Part shown: in pieces, positions 16,763 through 31,235 of the stretch
How positions within the stretch are numbered: the first letter of the stretch is position 1
Layout of the letters: each line of letters starts with the position of its first letter
DNA from: Methylobacterium mesophilicum SR1.6/6
GTDB lineage: Bacteria; Pseudomonadota; Alphaproteobacteria; Rhizobiales; Beijerinckiaceae
NCBI RefSeq assembly: GCF_000364445.2
Contig: NZ_CP043538.1
Coordinates: 2,177,612-2,241,611, forward strand
Length of the DNA stretch: 64,000 bases
Direction: 5' to 3'
The notes under the pieces: model-generated
What the model was told of the DNA's origin: nothing
Database searches by the model: none
Seen by the model: the letters and a program-made list of their open reading frames with translations, nothing else
Made by a program: the position numbers and the translations under genes

Positions 16763-17218
16763 TCAGTTGCGGTCGTCGGGCAGCAGAGGCAGGGCGGCCA
16801 CGTCGATACCCTCGTCGATCAGCGCGCGCGCTTCCGCGGGACTCGCGTCGCCGTAGATCGCGCGGCCTTCCGCCTCGCCGTAATGGATCTTGCGCGCCTC
16901 TTCGGGAAAGCGCGCGCCGACATGCTCGGAATTGGCCACGAGGTGCTCGCGCAGGGCACGGAGCATCGCCCGCACCTGCCGCTCCGGCTCGGCCACCAGG
17001 GTCACGGGTGCGGCGGCTTGCGCGGGCGGGTGAGCGGGCTGACGCTCCCCATCGGTGCGCGCGACGCTCGGAGCCATCAGCGCCTTGCCGACTTTCGCGG
17101 TATCGCAGACCGGGCAGGCGACGAGCCCACGGGCGACTTGCGCATCATAGGAGTCGGACGAGGGGAACCAGCTCTCGAAGCCGTGGCCGGCCTCGCAGAC
17201 GAGACTGTACCGGATCAT
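16763..17218 (-). CDS. DUF1178 family protein
   Basis: This 151-residue protein begins MIRYSLVCEAGHGFESWFPSS, the DUF1178 signature, with a putative zinc site of CEAGH and CPVC. The C-terminal half, SEHVGARFPEEARKIHYGE, is also conserved in the family. The function is unknown. It is 20 bp downstream of the nitrilase-fold gene on the same strand, and this pair with grxC recurs in Rhizobiales. Confidence 0.88.
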   Translation of the reverse strand: MIRYSLVCEAGHGFESWFPSSDSYDAQVARGLVACPVCDTAKVGKALMAPSVARTDGERQPAHPPAQAAAPVTLVAEPERQVRAMLRALREHLVANSEHVGARFPEEARKIHYGEAEGRAIYGDASPAEARALIDEGIDVAALPLLPDDRN

Positions 17219-17238
17219 GATGGAACTTGCTGTGCTGC

Positions 17239-18096
17239 TTACTGCGCGGCCTGGATCTTCGGACCGACGCGTTCAACGGTGAAGGGGCGCCCGTGCTGGA
17301 GCGACGGGATGCGCGCGCGCGCGTCGGCGACCTGCGCCACGTCGATCTCCGCCAGGATGACGCACGGCTCGGATCCGCCCGCGTCGGCCAGCACCCGACC
17401 CCAGGGATCGACGATCACGGAATGGCCGAACGTCTCCCGCCCATCCTCGTGCAGGCCGCCCTGCGCCGCGGAGATGACGAAGGATCCCGTCTCGATCGCC
17501 CGTGCTCTCTGGAGAACATGCCAATGCGCCTCGCCCGTCTGGCGGGTGAAGCACGCGGGCGCAGTGAGGATCTCGGCCCCGGCTTCGGCGAGCGCCCGGT
17601 ACAGGCCGGGAAAGCGGATATCGTAGCAGATCGTCAACCCGAGCATCGCCCACGGGGTGGGCGCGACCACCGCGCAGGCCCCGCCCGTATAGGTCGCGGA
17701 TTCACGCCAGCGCTCGCCGCTCGGCAGATCGACATCGAACAGGTGCAACTTGTCGTAAGAGGCGACGACGTCACCGTCGCTGCCGATCAGGTAGGCTCGG
17801 TTGGCGATCTTGTCGCCCGACCGCACCGCGATCGAGCCGATCTGCACGACGACGCCGGTCTCGCGCGCGACCTCGCGCACAGCCGCCAGCGTTCGATCCT
17901 GCGCCTCAGTGGTGACCTCGGCGAACAGCCGTTCCCGGCTCCGCTCCACCAGGGACGTCATCTCGGGCGTCTGCACGAACGCCGCACCGCGGCCCGCCGC
18001 TTCCCGCACGCCTGCGACTGCCGCGTCGCGGTTCGCCTCCGGGTTCCGGCCCGAACGCATCTGGACACAGGCAGCGGTGAAGCGCGACTCAGGCAT
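17239..18096 (-). CDS. Carbon-nitrogen hydrolase (nitrilase superfamily, omega-amidase-like)
   Basis: This 285-residue protein has the Glu-Lys-Cys triad of nitrilase-fold amidases: TPEMTS (Glu), SYDKLHLFDVDLPSG (Lys) and LTICYDIRFPGLY (Cys). The FDVDLPSG and ARAIETGSFVISAAQGG segments are typical of Nit1/Nit2-type enzymes that deaminate omega-amides or deaminated glutathione. Its start overlaps the end of grxC by 8 bp, which fits a deaminated-glutathione amidase role, but that is inference. Confidence 0.88.
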   Translation of the reverse strand: MPESRFTAACVQMRSGRNPEANRDAAVAGVREAAGRGAAFVQTPEMTSLVERSRERLFAEVTTEAQDRTLAAVREVARETGVVVQIGSIAVRSGDKIANRAYLIGSDGDVVASYDKLHLFDVDLPSGERWRESATYTGGACAVVAPTPWAMLGLTICYDIRFPGLYRALAEAGAEILTAPACFTRQTGEAHWHVLQRARAIETGSFVISAAQGGLHEDGRETFGHSVIVDPWGRVLADAGGSEPCVILAEIDVAQVADARARIPSLQHGRPFTVERVGPKIQAAQ

Positions 18097-18358
18097 CGGC
18101 CGTATCCCTCAAGAGCGGGTCGAGCTTGCCGGCACGGTCGAGGGCGTAAAGATCGTCGCAGCCGCCCACATGGGTGTCGCCGATGAAGATCTGCGGGACG
18201 CTCGTCCGTCCTCTGGCGCGGTCGACCATCGTGGCGCGCGCGCCCTGCACGCGCTCGACGTCGATCTCTTGGAAGGACGCCCCCTTCTCTTTCAGCAGGC
18301 TCTTCGCCGCCGAGCAATAGGGACACCAGGCCGTCGTATAGATGGTGACCGGCTGCAT
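18089..18358 (-). CDS. grxC: Glutaredoxin 3
   Basis: This 89-residue protein is a dithiol glutaredoxin with active site CPYC (TTAWCPYCSAAK), the TSVPQIFIG cis-Pro loop and the GGCDDLYAL glutathione-binding segment. The start at 18358 (MQPVTIYTT) is preferred because it begins just at the first beta strand; a longer form from 18382 adds eight residues. It overlaps the nitrilase-like gene, so they form an operon with DUF1178. Confidence 0.93.
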   Translation of the reverse strand: MQPVTIYTTAWCPYCSAAKSLLKEKGASFQEIDVERVQGARATMVDRARGRTSVPQIFIGDTHVGGCDDLYALDRAGKLDPLLRDTADA

Positions 18359-18496
18359 GGAATAGGTCGTCTCGCGCCTCAACTCCGCTCATATAGGAGC
18401 GCGCGACAGCAAATTCCTATGCCCGCGTGGTCACAGGCCAGCACTCCGCGAGCGATGCTCCGGTCGCGGCGCTTCGAGATCGTCCGAGGAATCCGG

Positions 18497-18853
18497 TCAG
18501 GCAGCGAGAAGCTTCTCGACCTCGTTGACGAGATCGCGCAGATGGAAGGGCTTCGACAGCACCTTCGCGTCCTTCGGCGCCTTGGAATCGGGGTTGAGCG
18601 CGACGGCCGCGAATCCCGTGATGAACATGACCTTGATGTCGGGGTCGAGTTCGGTCGCCCGGCGAGCGAGTTCGATGCCGTCCATCTCGGGCATGACGAT
18701 ATCGGTCAGCAGAAGCTCGAACGGCTCCTCGCGCAGCCGGTTGTACGCCGAGAGCCCGTTGTCGAACGACAGGACGTCGTAGCCCGCGTTTTGCAGCGCC
18801 TTGGCCAGGAACCGGCGCATATCGTTGTCGTCTTCCGCCAGCAGGATTTTCAT
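18497..18853 (-). CDS. cpdR: Single-domain response regulator CpdR
   Basis: This 118-residue receiver domain has the acidic pair EDD (residues 7-9), phospho-acceptor Asp51 in LLLTDIVMPEMDG, Thr in MFITGFA and Lys in LSKPFHLRDLV. Length, residue numbering and C-terminus match CpdR, the cell-cycle protein that recruits ClpXP to the cell pole when unphosphorylated. There is no output domain. It stands alone. Confidence 0.9.
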   Translation of the reverse strand: MKILLAEDDNDMRRFLAKALQNAGYDVLSFDNGLSAYNRLREEPFELLLTDIVMPEMDGIELARRATELDPDIKVMFITGFAAVALNPDSKAPKDAKVLSKPFHLRDLVNEVEKLLAA

Positions 18854-19059
18854 CGGCCGGATCCGAGCCTTCGAGTCGAGAAGTTGATCCCATAAAGGGA
18901 GGCGATGGTAAACAAGGTGTTAGGATGGCAACCGCAGAATGAACCGCGATGCCCGAGGCGGCTGCCTGAGCCGCCAGCCATGGAGTGGACAGGCGGCCGA
19001 TCGCGCACCACAGTGCGGGTCTGCCGCGCTCGCCCAACCGCCGGGGTGTCCACCAGCCG

Positions 19060-19962
19060 ATGACTGCGCCTGAACCGGTCAAGCCAGACGCCTTCGGATT
19101 CGCCCCGGCCTTCGCGGTCGATGAACCGGCGGCGCACACCCTGCCCTTCGTCTTCAATACCGGCCATTCCGGAGCCGTCTACCCCCCGGACTTCATCGCC
19201 GCCTCCCGGCTCGACGCCCTCGCCCTCCGGCGCTCGGAGGACGCCCACGTCGATCGCCTGTTTGCCCCAGTGGTGACGCTGGGTGCGCCGCTCCTGCGCG
19301 CGAACTTCCCCCGCGCCTTCCTGGACGTCAATCGGGAGCCGTTCGAACTCGACCCGCGGATGTTCGAGGGGCGGCTGCCGCCCTTCGCCAACACCCGGTC
19401 GATGCGGGTCGCGGGCGGCTTGGGCACGGTCCCGCGCGTGGTCGCCGACGGGCAGGAGATCTACGCCCGACGCCTGCCGGTGGGTGAGGCCACGTCGCGC
19501 ATCGACGGTCTCTACAAACCGTACCACCGCACGCTGCGCGGCCTCATCCAGCGCACGGTGCGGAGCCATGGTCACTGTGTCCTCATCGATTGCCATTCGA
19601 TGCCGTCGACGAGCCTGGGCCGCGACACGGACAGTAAGGCCGATGTCGTGCTCGGAGACCGCTACGGCACCGCCTGCGCGCCGAGCCTGATCGACAGCGT
19701 CGAGGTGGCTTTCCGCGCACGAGGCTTTCGCGTCGTGCGCAACAAGCCGTACGCGGGCGGCTTCATCACGGAGCATTATGGAGAGCCGAATTTCGGCAGG
19801 CACGCGCTCCAGATCGAGGTCAATCGGGCGCTCTACATGAACGAGGTGAGCCTCGCGATCGCAGCCGGCTTTCCCAGCCTCGTCGCCGCGCTCGAGTCCA
19901 TCATCGCGGAGGTGGCGGCCGACCTCGGCGATCTCACGCCGAGCCGGATGGCCGCGGAGTAG
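19060..19962 (+). CDS. N-formylglutamate amidohydrolase family protein
   Basis: This 300-residue protein shows the family motifs: NTGHSGAVYP near residue 33, SEDAHVDRL, FLDVNREPFELDP, a conserved histidine site IDCHSMPS and late TEHYG and ALQIEVNRALYMNE. HutG-type members split N-formylglutamate in histidine breakdown, but no other hut genes are nearby, so the physiological substrate is uncertain. The ATG at 19060 is the likely start; an earlier in-frame codon would overlap the cpdR promoter region. Confidence 0.85.
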   Translation: MTAPEPVKPDAFGFAPAFAVDEPAAHTLPFVFNTGHSGAVYPPDFIAASRLDALALRRSEDAHVDRLFAPVVTLGAPLLRANFPRAFLDVNREPFELDPRMFEGRLPPFANTRSMRVAGGLGTVPRVVADGQEIYARRLPVGEATSRIDGLYKPYHRTLRGLIQRTVRSHGHCVLIDCHSMPSTSLGRDTDSKADVVLGDRYGTACAPSLIDSVEVAFRARGFRVVRNKPYAGGFITEHYGEPNFGRHALQIEVNRALYMNEVSLAIAAGFPSLVAALESIIAEVAADLGDLTPSRMAAE

Positions 19963-20004
19963 GCATCCGCTCGCCACGGCCGATATCGCGCCCGCAATCG
20001 AAAC

Positions 20005-20032
20005 AAAAAAGGCCACTCCCGAAGGAGCGGCC
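20005..20032 (-). terminator. Rho-independent terminator of galU
   Basis: On the minus strand, GGCCGCTCC, a TTCG tetraloop and GGAGTGGCC (one G-U pair) form a 9-bp stem followed by six T residues. It lies about 175 bp past the galU stop on the same strand. Confidence 0.85.
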
Positions 20033-20205
20033 CGAAGTCTAGGGAGGAAACGCCCAAGAAGGGCAGCGAGACCGCGACGCCATCGCGATCTCGCAACGCA
20101 CAAATTAAAGTGCGGCGCACAAGATGCAAGGCCGAAATCGGCGTCTCGCCTGCGCGCCGTGCATACCTGATTCACGCCGGCCTATCGCGAGCGCCGTGCG
20201 CCCCC

Positions 20206-21075
20206 TCAGCCGTGGGACTTCAGGAGCTTGGCGATCTCGGCCTTCAAGGGTCCTGCCAGATCCTGCCGTTCCAGCGCATAGGCGAGGTTGGCGGTGAGGA
20301 AGCCGATCTTCGAACCGGTGTCATAAGTCCGGCCATCGAAGTGCATGCCGAAGAAATCCTGCTTCTCCATCAGGTCGATCATCGCGTCGGTGAGCTGGAT
20401 CTCACCGCCTGCGCCCTTCTTCCCGTGTTCGAGGATCCCGAAGATTTCGGGCTGCAGGATGTAACGCCCGGAGATGATGAAGTTCGACGGCGCCGTGCCC
20501 TGTTTCGGCTTCTCGACCATTCCGGTGATCTGAAAGGATTGACCGTAGGTCTCACCGACGCTGACGATTCCGTACTGGTGCGTGTCCTCGGGTGCCACTT
20601 CCTCGACGGCGATGATGTTGCCGCCATGCCGCTCATAGGCCGACAGCATCTGCTGCATGCAGCCGCGGCTGAGCATGTCCGGGAGCAGCACCGCGAAGGG
20701 CTCGTCGCCGACGATCTCGCGGGCGCACCAGACCGCATGTCCGAGGCCGAGCGGAGCCTGCTGGCGGGTGAAGCTTGTCTGGCCGGCCTTGGGCAGATCC
20801 TTCTTGAGTTCTTCGTAGGCGGCCGTCTTGCCCCGTTCCTGCAGGGTGTGATCCAGCTCGAAGGCAATATCGAAATGATCCTCGATCACCGCTTTGCCGC
20901 GGCCTGTCACGAAGATGAAGTGTTCGATGCCGGCCTCCCGCGCCTCATCGACCACATGCTGGACAACCGGCCGGTCGACGACCGTGAGCATCTCCTTCGG
21001 GACCGCTTTCGTCGCGGGCAGGAAGCGCGTGCCAAGCCCCGCCACGGGCAGGACGGCCTTGCGGATGGGTTTCAT
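20206..21075 (-). CDS. galU: UTP-glucose-1-phosphate uridylyltransferase
   Basis: GalU (289 residues) makes UDP-glucose for exopolysaccharides, lipopolysaccharide and osmoregulated glucans. The nucleotide-binding loop [18 protein letters not shown] lies at about residues 14-31, followed by [22 protein letters not shown], the FAVLLPDM catalytic aspartate region and GRYIL. It is divergent from galE, with about 175 bp between starts. Confidence 0.95.
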   Translation of the reverse strand: MKPIRKAVLPVAGLGTRFLPATKAVPKEMLTVVDRPVVQHVVDEAREAGIEHFIFVTGRGKAVIEDHFDIAFELDHTLQERGKTAAYEELKKDLPKAGQTSFTRQQAPLGLGHAVWCAREIVGDEPFAVLLPDMLSRGCMQQMLSAYERHGGNIIAVEEVAPEDTHQYGIVSVGETYGQSFQITGMVEKPKQGTAPSNFIISGRYILQPEIFGILEHGKKGAGGEIQLTDAMIDLMEKQDFFGMHFDGRTYDTGSKIGFLTANLAYALERQDLAGPLKAEIAKLLKSHG

Positions 21076-21250
21076 CGGACGGTAACCCCGGCACTGGTTG
21101 AAACGACGTGGTCGACGATGCGGCGAGTGAGACAGGCTGAGGCCTGCTGCCGCAAGGCCTGTGCGCCGATACTATGAGGCAGAGTGCCGTAAATATACCG
21201 TCTGCGCACGTCTAAGTGGTTATTGTGGATGGCGACCTTCGGGAGGTGAG

Positions 21251-22243
21251 ATGGCGGTTCTTGTGACGGGGGGCGCCGGCTACATCGGCAGCCACATGGT
21301 TCTGGCCCTGCTCGACGCGGGCCACGAGGAGGTCGTCGTCCTGGACGATCTCTCCACGGGTTTCGACTGGGCCGTTCCGGAAGGTGTCAAGCTCGTGGTC
21401 GGTGACGTGGCCGACCAAGCCCTCGTGACTCAGACGATCCTCCAGCACAGGATCGACGCCCTCGCCCACTTCGCCGCCAAGATCGTGGTGCCCGAGTCGG
21501 TCTCCGACCCGCTGGGCTACTATCTCGCCAACACCGTGAAGACCCGTTCGCTGATCGAGGCGTCGGTGCGAGCGGGCGTCAGGCACGTGATCTTCTCGTC
21601 GACGGCGGCCGTCTACGGAGAACCGGAGGTCGTTCCGGTGCCCGAGACGCTGCCGCTCGCGCCGATCAATCCCTACGGCCGCTCGAAGCTCATGAGCGAG
21701 TGGATGATCGCCGACGCCGCCGCCGCGCACGGGTTCTCGTACGTGATCCTGCGCTACTTCAATGTCGCGGGCGCAGATCCCAAGGGGCGCACCGGTCAGT
21801 CGACGCCGAACGCCACGCACCTGATCAAGGTCGCCACGCAGGCTGCCCTGGGGCAGCGCGCGCGGCTCGACGTGTACGGGACCGATTACCCGACCCCGGA
21901 CGGTTCGTGCCTGCGCGACTACATCCAGGTGTCGGACCTCGCCGCGGCACACCGGGTCGCCCTCGACCATCTGCGCGCGGGCGGCGAGAGCCTCACGCTT
22001 AATTGCGGCTACGGACGCGGATACTCGGTGCTCGAAGTGATCGAGGTGGTGAAGCGGATCTCGGGGCGCGACTTCGAGGTCCGCCTCTGTCCCCGGCGCG
22101 CCGGGGACCCGGCCCGGATCGTGGCCGAGGCCGGGCTCATCCGAGAGCGGCTCGGCTGGACGCCCGAGCACGACGACCTCGACGCCATCGTCGCGCAGGC
22201 GCTCGCCTGGGAAGATCAGCTGGGCAAGCGCAACCGGATCTGA
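21251..22243 (+). CDS. galE: UDP-glucose 4-epimerase
   Basis: GalE (330 residues) is a short-chain dehydrogenase-type epimerase interconverting UDP-glucose and UDP-galactose. It shows the NAD site TGGAGYIG at residues 6-13, SSTAAVYG (catalytic Ser/Thr), YGRSK (catalytic Tyr and Lys) and the RYFNVAGADPKGRTGQ segment. The ATG at 21251 follows a GGAGGTGAG ribosome-binding site. Pairing with divergent galU supports a nucleotide-sugar role. Confidence 0.95.
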   Translation: MAVLVTGGAGYIGSHMVLALLDAGHEEVVVLDDLSTGFDWAVPEGVKLVVGDVADQALVTQTILQHRIDALAHFAAKIVVPESVSDPLGYYLANTVKTRSLIEASVRAGVRHVIFSSTAAVYGEPEVVPVPETLPLAPINPYGRSKLMSEWMIADAAAAHGFSYVILRYFNVAGADPKGRTGQSTPNATHLIKVATQAALGQRARLDVYGTDYPTPDGSCLRDYIQVSDLAAAHRVALDHLRAGGESLTLNCGYGRGYSVLEVIEVVKRISGRDFEVRLCPRRAGDPARIVAEAGLIRERLGWTPEHDDLDAIVAQALAWEDQLGKRNRI

Positions 22244-22247
22244 TCGG

Positions 22248-23450
22248 ATGCAATCCCGGAGAGCCGTCTGTGCCGCGGCGCTGTGCCTGGCCGTCGTCCC
22301 GGCCCATGCGGCGACGGGCGGATCCGGCGCGTTCCGCGGCTTCATCGAGTCGCTGCGCCCCGATGCCGCCGCGCGGGGCGTCTCTGCAGCGACGTTCGAC
22401 GCGGCATTCCGGGGCGTCTCGGGGCCGGACGCCGCTGTGCTGGCGCGGATCCGCCAACAGAGCGAGTTCGTGCGGCCCGTGTGGGACTACCTCGTCGGCG
22501 CCGTCTCGGACGGTCGGATCGTGCGCGGGCGGGCGCGGGCCGCCGCCCTCGCGCCCACCCTGGCGGAGATCCGCAACCGCTACGGCGTTCCGGCGCCGGT
22601 CCTCCTCGCGCTCTGGGGCATCGAGTCCGATTTCGGCGCCAGCGCGGGCAGTGTTCCGACGGTCCGGGCTCTCGCGACCCTGGCCGAGGCGCGACACCGC
22701 GGCAGCCTGTTCCGCGACGAGCTCCTCGCCGCACTCACGATCCTCCAGCGCGGCGACGTCACGCCCGCGCGGATGAGCGGCAGTTGGGCCGGAGCGATGG
22801 GCCAGGTCCAGTTCCTGCCGTCCACGTACCTGGCGCACGCCGTCGACTTCGACGGCGACGGCCGCCGGGACATCTGGTCGAGCGACTCGGATTCGCTGGC
22901 CTCGATCGCCGCCTACCTCAAGGATCTCGGCTGGGATCCGGCGGTCTCGTGGGGCTACGAGGTAGCCCTGCCGGAAGGCTTCGACCTGTCGCGCTACGCG
23001 GCGGACATCGACGACTTCGCCAAGCGCGGGGTCCGACGGACGGACGGCAAGCCGCTCCCCGGGCACGGGCGCGCCAGCTTGTTCCTACCCGGCGGATCGG
23101 GGGCACCCGTCTTCCTGATCACCGACAACTTCGAGGTCATTCGCGGCTACAACACCTCGGATTCCTACGCGCTCGCGGTGGGCCACCTCGCGGACCGCCT
23201 CGATGGTGGTCCGCCTCTGGCCGCTCCCTGGCCTGCGGCGGGAGCCCGCCTCGACGGGCCCGGATTGCGGGAGCTTCAGTCCGCTCTCGCGGCCGGCGGC
23301 TTCTATGAAGGTCCGCAGGATGGCCGCGCCGGTCCCCGGCTGCGCGAGGCGGTGCGACGCTACCAGATCAGCGCTGATCTGCCGGCCGACGGCTACGCCA
23401 CGCCGGCTCTCCTGTCGCGGATCAAGGACCGTTCAGGGTCCCGGCCCTGA
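22248..23450 (+). CDS. Lytic murein transglycosylase, MltB type, with peptidoglycan-binding domain
   Basis: This 400-residue protein has a signal peptide (residues 1-22), then the MltB/SLT_2 catalytic domain (about 25-320) with the catalytic glutamate in LWGIESDFGAS and the GAMGQVQFLPSTYLAHAVDFDGDGRRDIW segment (GQVQFLPSTY). A PG_binding_1-type helical domain (about 335-395, LRELQSALAAGGFYEGPQDG) ends the protein. It cuts peptidoglycan glycan strands in the periplasm. It begins 4 bp after the galE stop. Confidence 0.92.
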   Translation: MQSRRAVCAAALCLAVVPAHAATGGSGAFRGFIESLRPDAAARGVSAATFDAAFRGVSGPDAAVLARIRQQSEFVRPVWDYLVGAVSDGRIVRGRARAAALAPTLAEIRNRYGVPAPVLLALWGIESDFGASAGSVPTVRALATLAEARHRGSLFRDELLAALTILQRGDVTPARMSGSWAGAMGQVQFLPSTYLAHAVDFDGDGRRDIWSSDSDSLASIAAYLKDLGWDPAVSWGYEVALPEGFDLSRYAADIDDFAKRGVRRTDGKPLPGHGRASLFLPGGSGAPVFLITDNFEVIRGYNTSDSYALAVGHLADRLDGGPPLAAPWPAAGARLDGPGLRELQSALAAGGFYEGPQDGRAGPRLREAVRRYQISADLPADGYATPALLSRIKDRSGSRP

Positions 23451-23463
23451 CGGAAGACGGCAT

Positions 23464-23492
23464 TTCGACCTGTCGACCGCTTCCCCTATAAT
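23464..23492 (+). promoter_or_regulatory. Putative sigma70 promoter for the DUF459 gene
   Basis: TTCGAC (23464-23469), 17-bp spacing and a perfect TATAAT (23487-23492) lie 42 bp before the ATG at 23535. The -10 element is unusually canonical for such GC-rich DNA. Confidence 0.6.
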
Positions 23493-23534
23493 ACGTCCGC
23501 GCCGGACGGCCTCTGCCCGGCAAGAGAGTGCGGA

Positions 23535-24968
23535 ATGCGCATGAGAGTCGCCGGTCGCCGTGCCTCGGGGCACCCGCCGCTGTTCGGGCTTGCGGCCATC
23601 CTGTGGATCGCCGGCTCGGCGCTGTCGGGCAGCCTCCCCGCGCAGGCGCAGTGGGGTGACGGCTACCAGCAGCCCGGCAACGGCAATTACTACGAGGCGC
23701 CCCCGCGTCGGCGACCGCGGGACGCCTACTATCGTGACGATGGATCCGCCGCGCGCCAGCCGCGCTACGCGCCCCAGCAGGAGGCGCCGCGCCAGTTCTA
23801 CTGGCCCTGGGAGGACAGGCCCCAGCCCGTCGCGCCTCAGCCGGAGCGGACCTATCGCGCCCCGCGTCAACGCATCCCGTACGGCGCCACCGAAGCCCAG
23901 CGCCCGCCGCCGGCGATCAAGCGCCGCGTCCGCCCGGCCCGCGCCCCGGCCGCCCCGAAGCCGGCCGTCGCCAAGAGCGAGCCGAGTGTCCAGATCGCGG
24001 TCTTCGGCGATTCCCTCGCCGACCACCTCGCGAAGGGCCTCGACGATGTGTTCGAGGACAATGCCGACGTCGCGGTCATCGACCGCGCGAAGGGGGATAG
24101 CGGCCTCGTCCGCAAGGACGTGGTGGATTGGCCGAAGGTGGCGCAGGACTATCTGCAGGCCAATCCGAAAGTGCGCTATGCCCTGGTGATGCTCGGTGCC
24201 AACGACCGTCAGCCGATCCGCGAGGGCGACGAGACGGCCGACCCGCTGACCGACCGGTGGCGCGCTCTGTACCGGGCGCGGATCGAGGCGCTGATCAAGG
24301 TCTTCACCGACCGCAAGGTGCCGCTGATCTGGGTCGGCCTTCCGCCGATGCAGAGCGAGGGGCTCAGCCGCGATCTCGCGTCGATGAACGACATGATCCG
24401 CGACAGCGTCACGAAGGCCGGCGCAACCTACGTCGATATCTGGCCGGGCTTCGTCGACGATCGCGATCGCTACGCCGCCTCCGGCCCCGATCCGGAAGGT
24501 CAGATCGCGAAGCTCCGCACCGCGGACGGTGTCCACTTCACGAAGGCCGGCGACCGGAAATTGGCGCACTTCGCGGATGTCGAGCTGAAGCGCCTGATGG
24601 GGACAACGGCCCCTTCGGCCGACCAGCCGCCGGCAGCGACCGTGGCGCCCCTCGCCCCGCCCTCCGCTTCGGGGCCGAGCCTGGATGGCAGCGGCCAGCT
24701 CAACGACACCGCCGCCATCGACCGGCAGATCACCGCGATGCTGCCGAGCCTGCCCGAGCCGCCGGGCGTACCGGCGCTGCCGGTCAAGCCGGCGGCCGGC
24801 CCAGTCGTGCCCTTGAGCCGCACGGAAGTTTCACCCGGCGGCACGTTGCTGAGCGGACGGCCGCGGGACGCCGACAATCTGGGCACCACCGATCGGACGC
24901 TGCTGCGCGGAAACGCGCCGATGCCGCAGCCCGGGCGCGCCGACGATTTCCGCTGGCCGCCCGGCTGA
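23535..24968 (+). CDS. Exported SGNH-family hydrolase-like protein (DUF459)
   Basis: This 477-residue protein has an N-terminal signal/anchor segment (about residues 12-38), a Pro/Arg/Tyr/Gln-rich linker (about 40-150), then an SGNH domain with block I IAVFGDSLADHLAKGL, block III LGANDRQ and a late DGVHFTKAGDRKLA, giving the Ser and Asp/His of the triad. The last ~120 residues are Pro-rich low complexity. DUF459 proteins are common in Rhizobiales and have no established substrate; O-acetyl or polysaccharide esterase activity is a guess. Confidence 0.85.
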   Translation: MRMRVAGRRASGHPPLFGLAAILWIAGSALSGSLPAQAQWGDGYQQPGNGNYYEAPPRRRPRDAYYRDDGSAARQPRYAPQQEAPRQFYWPWEDRPQPVAPQPERTYRAPRQRIPYGATEAQRPPPAIKRRVRPARAPAAPKPAVAKSEPSVQIAVFGDSLADHLAKGLDDVFEDNADVAVIDRAKGDSGLVRKDVVDWPKVAQDYLQANPKVRYALVMLGANDRQPIREGDETADPLTDRWRALYRARIEALIKVFTDRKVPLIWVGLPPMQSEGLSRDLASMNDMIRDSVTKAGATYVDIWPGFVDDRDRYAASGPDPEGQIAKLRTADGVHFTKAGDRKLAHFADVELKRLMGTTAPSADQPPAATVAPLAPPSASGPSLDGSGQLNDTAAIDRQITAMLPSLPEPPGVPALPVKPAAGPVVPLSRTEVSPGGTLLSGRPRDADNLGTTDRTLLRGNAPMPQPGRADDFRWPPG

Positions 24969-24984
24969 CGTCCGAAGGTCCGTC

Positions 24985-26418
24985 CTACCGCGGCAGGACG
25001 GTCGCGCCCATCAGCGCCTCGTCGATGGCGCGCGCGGCCTGTCGGCCTTCACGGATCGCCCAGACCACGAGCGACTGGCCGCGCCGCATATCGCCTGCCG
25101 CCCAGATCTTCGGGTCGGAGGTGCGGTAATCCTCTTCGTTCGCCTCGACGTTGCCGCGCTTGCTCACGCCGATGCCGGACTGCTCGAGGAGGCCCTTCTG
25201 CACGGAGCCGGCGAAGCCGATCGCCATGAAGACGAGGTCGGCGGGCAGGACGAACTCGGAACCTGCGATCGGCTGGCGCTTGGCATCGACCCGGGCGCAG
25301 ACGACGCCGGTGACGTGGCCCTTCTTGTTGCCTTCGACCCGCAAAGTGGCGGCCTGGAACTCGCGCTCCGCGCCCTCGGCCTGGCTGGAGGAGGTGCGCA
25401 TCTTGGTCGGCCAATACGGCCACACCGTCAGCTTGTCCTCCCGCTCCGGGGGCCGCGGGCGGATGTCGAGCTGCGTCACCGACAGGGCACCCTGCCGGAA
25501 GGCCGTGCCGACGCAGTCGGAGGCCGTGTCGCCGCCGCCGATCACCACGACGTTCTTGCCGCTGGCGAGAATCGGCAATTCGCCGTTGCCGCGCATCGGC
25601 TCGTTGTTCACGCGCCGGTTGGACTGGACGAGATAGGGCATGGCGTAGTGCACGCCTTCCAGGTCCTGACCGGGCAGCTGCGGATTACGGGGATCCTCGG
25701 CACCGCCGCAGAACATCACGGCGTCGAACTCGGCCTTCAGCTCGTCGACGGGCTTCGTCACCCCGATGTTCTGGTTGTAGTGAAAGACGACGCCCTCGGC
25801 CTCCATCTGGCGCACGCGCCGCTCGATGTGGCGCTTCTCCATCTTGAAGTCGGGAATGCCGTAGCGGAGCAGGCCGCCGGCCTTCGGCTCGCGCTCGAAG
25901 ACGTGGACATCGTGGCCCACGCGGGCGAGCTGCTGCGCCGCCGCCATGCCGGCCGGGCCCGAGCCGACGATCGCCACCCGCTTGCCGGTGCGCGTCGCGG
26001 ACGGCTCGGGCTTGACCCAGCCCATGTTCCAGGCGCGGTCGGCGATGGCCTGCTCGATCGTCTTGATGGCGACCGGCTGGTTCTCCAGGTTCAGCGTGCA
26101 GGCTTCCTCGCAGGGCGCGGGGCAGATGCGGCCGGTGAATTCCGGAAAGTTGTTTGTCGAGTGCAGGTTGCGCGAAGCCTCTTCCCAATCCGATTGGAAA
26201 ACGAGGTCGTTCCAGTCCGGGATCTGGTTGTGAACCGGACAGCCGGTCGGGCCGTGGCAGAACGGGATGCCGCAATCCATGCAGCGCGCGGCCTGCTTCG
26301 TGAGATCATGCTCGTCGAGCGGCAGCGTGAACTCGCGGAAATGCCGGACTCGGTCGGCGGCGAGCTGGTACTTCTGCTCCTGCCGGTCGAATTCGAGGAA
26401 GCCTGTGATCTTGCCCAT
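24985..26418 (-). CDS. gltD: Glutamate synthase small (beta) subunit
   Basis: GltD (477 residues) passes electrons from NADPH via FAD and Fe-S centres to GltB. The N-terminal Fe-S region (CMDCGIPFCHGPTGCPVHN, residues ~46-64), the FAD site VGSGPAGMAAAQ and the NADPH site VVIGGGDTASDC are all present. It lies about 100 bp downstream of gltB on the same strand, the standard GOGAT arrangement in Rhizobiales. Confidence 0.96.
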   Translation of the reverse strand: MGKITGFLEFDRQEQKYQLAADRVRHFREFTLPLDEHDLTKQAARCMDCGIPFCHGPTGCPVHNQIPDWNDLVFQSDWEEASRNLHSTNNFPEFTGRICPAPCEEACTLNLENQPVAIKTIEQAIADRAWNMGWVKPEPSATRTGKRVAIVGSGPAGMAAAQQLARVGHDVHVFEREPKAGGLLRYGIPDFKMEKRHIERRVRQMEAEGVVFHYNQNIGVTKPVDELKAEFDAVMFCGGAEDPRNPQLPGQDLEGVHYAMPYLVQSNRRVNNEPMRGNGELPILASGKNVVVIGGGDTASDCVGTAFRQGALSVTQLDIRPRPPEREDKLTVWPYWPTKMRTSSSQAEGAEREFQAATLRVEGNKKGHVTGVVCARVDAKRQPIAGSEFVLPADLVFMAIGFAGSVQKGLLEQSGIGVSKRGNVEANEEDYRTSDPKIWAAGDMRRGQSLVVWAIREGRQAARAIDEALMGATVLPR

Positions 26419-26519
26419 TGGTCAGCCCCTGGGCCGGCCAGTCTCTGACTGCGCTGCCCGCGTCGTCTTGTATCGCGTGTGCGTGACCGGGCGGCAGACC
26501 GCCCGGTCCTGAAGGCCGG

Positions 26520-31235
<4,716 letters not shown>

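Noticed and set aside
24128..25129. Long frames inside the DUF459 and gltD genes
   Set aside because: They have Arg-rich content without motifs and overlap genes with clear families on the other frame.
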